The notes under the pieces were generated by a model that was given only the letters and a program-made list of their open reading frames with translations, did not search any database and was not told where the DNA came from. A stretch of 64,000 nucleotides of DNA from Frigidibacter sp. RF13. GTDB taxonomy: Bacteria; Pseudomonadota; Alphaproteobacteria; Rhodobacterales; Rhodobacteraceae. The DNA is taken from NCBI RefSeq assembly GCF_026626305.1, contig NZ_JAPNUE010000005.1, positions 170,681-234,680 on the forward strand. Direction: 5' to 3'. The translations under genes were made by a program, and so were the position numbers. Shown piece by piece: positions 63,924 to 64,000 of the stretch (the first letter of the stretch is position 1; each line of letters starts with the position of its first letter).

Positions 63924-64000
63924 ATGGCGAAGGCAAAGTTTGAACGTAACAAGCCGCACGTTAACGTCGGCACGATCGGGCACGTTGACCACGGCAAGAC
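63924..64000 (+). CDS. tuf: Elongation factor Tu, 5' end (runs off the right edge)
   Basis: The first 25 codons of EF-Tu, which brings aminoacyl-tRNA to the ribosome. MAKAKFERNKPHVNVGTIG is the normal opening, and HVDHGK begins the P-loop region. Only the start is in the window; a second tuf copy may exist elsewhere, since many alphaproteobacteria have two. No fusA is upstream, so this could be the copy that lies before secE. Confidence 0.95.
   Translation, partial: MAKAKFERNKPHVNVGTIGHVDHGK

Noticed and set aside
1..64000. Search for a defence island, prophage, integron, BGC or toxin-antitoxin pair
   Set aside because: No integrase, phage structural gene, restriction, CRISPR or antitoxin protein was recognised; the NYN protein and P450 stand alone. 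A novel system of unknown families cannot be excluded.

Overview
The window is a GC-rich, gene-dense chromosomal segment of a Rhodobacterales (Rhodobacteraceae-type) alphaproteobacterium. This rests on protein families and gene order: rpoZ-rsh-DUF2062-pdxJ-acpS-lepB-rnc-era-recO; pckA divergent from chvI-chvG-hprK-rapZ-EIIA-HPr; a 554-aa methylsuccinyl-CoA dehydrogenase of the ethylmalonyl-CoA pathway; and DUF6473 and HIG1-type small proteins. It reads as core chromosome. No insertion sequence, prophage, integrase, CRISPR array, rRNA or tRNA gene was seen.

Layout. 1-6 kb: 5' part of nadE (minus strand), a secreted protein made of about 19 MORN repeats, an AlkC/AlkD-like HEAT protein, a LysE exporter, and leuA preceded by an unannotated Leu-rich leader peptide with mutually exclusive RNA stems. 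6-9.7 kb: an ArsR/AHSA1 pair, then the overlapping ispH-methyltransferase-rnhA operon and a NYN-domain protein. 9.8-18.6 kb: folK, then rpoZ, rsh, DUF2062, pdxJ, acpS, lepB, rnc, era, DUF1491 and recO. 18.7-24.4 kb: MFS permease, extended SDR, an anchored hypothetical protein, mcd and a TauE/SafE permease. 24.5-31.8 kb: pckA and the ChvG/ChvI plus PTS-type regulatory operon, ending in an acyltransferase. 31.9-38.5 kb: 3-hydroxybutyryl-CoA dehydrogenase, DUF6473, etfBA, a PduO-type cobalamin adenosyltransferase, a HIG1-type protein and a lytic transglycosylase. 38.6-41.2 kb: dapA, an arsR-arsP pair and a 42-aa secreted micro-protein. 41.3-47.8 kb: smc with a small downstream partner, a cysteine-desulfurase-like enzyme divergent from an Lrp regulator, and a GNAT. 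48-54.3 kb: a CAP-RTX secreted protein, a GFA-GNAT fusion, ChaC, an EamA permease, and mnmD divergent from an MnmC-like FAD oxidase. 54.4-64 kb: SDR, SH3 protein, parC, a pair of related secreted proteins (one frameshifted), a P450, a lipoprotein, a TerB/DUF533 protein and the start of tuf.

How the genes work together. Several functions join in C2/C4 and acyl-CoA metabolism: Mcd, 3-hydroxybutyryl-CoA dehydrogenase, ETF as electron acceptor, the adenosyltransferase that makes coenzyme B12 for acyl-CoA mutases, and PEP carboxykinase. The ChvG/ChvI, HprK, HPr, EIIA and RapZ block is a regulatory, not sugar-transporting, phosphotransfer module next to pckA.

I did not find a clearly new multi-gene system. 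The best leads are small: the leuA leader attenuator, the secreted Cys-containing micro-peptide at 41.1 kb, shared operator-like sites in arsR-arsP, the GFA-GNAT fusion, the frameshifted secreted paralogue, and two kinds of recurring intergenic hairpin elements.
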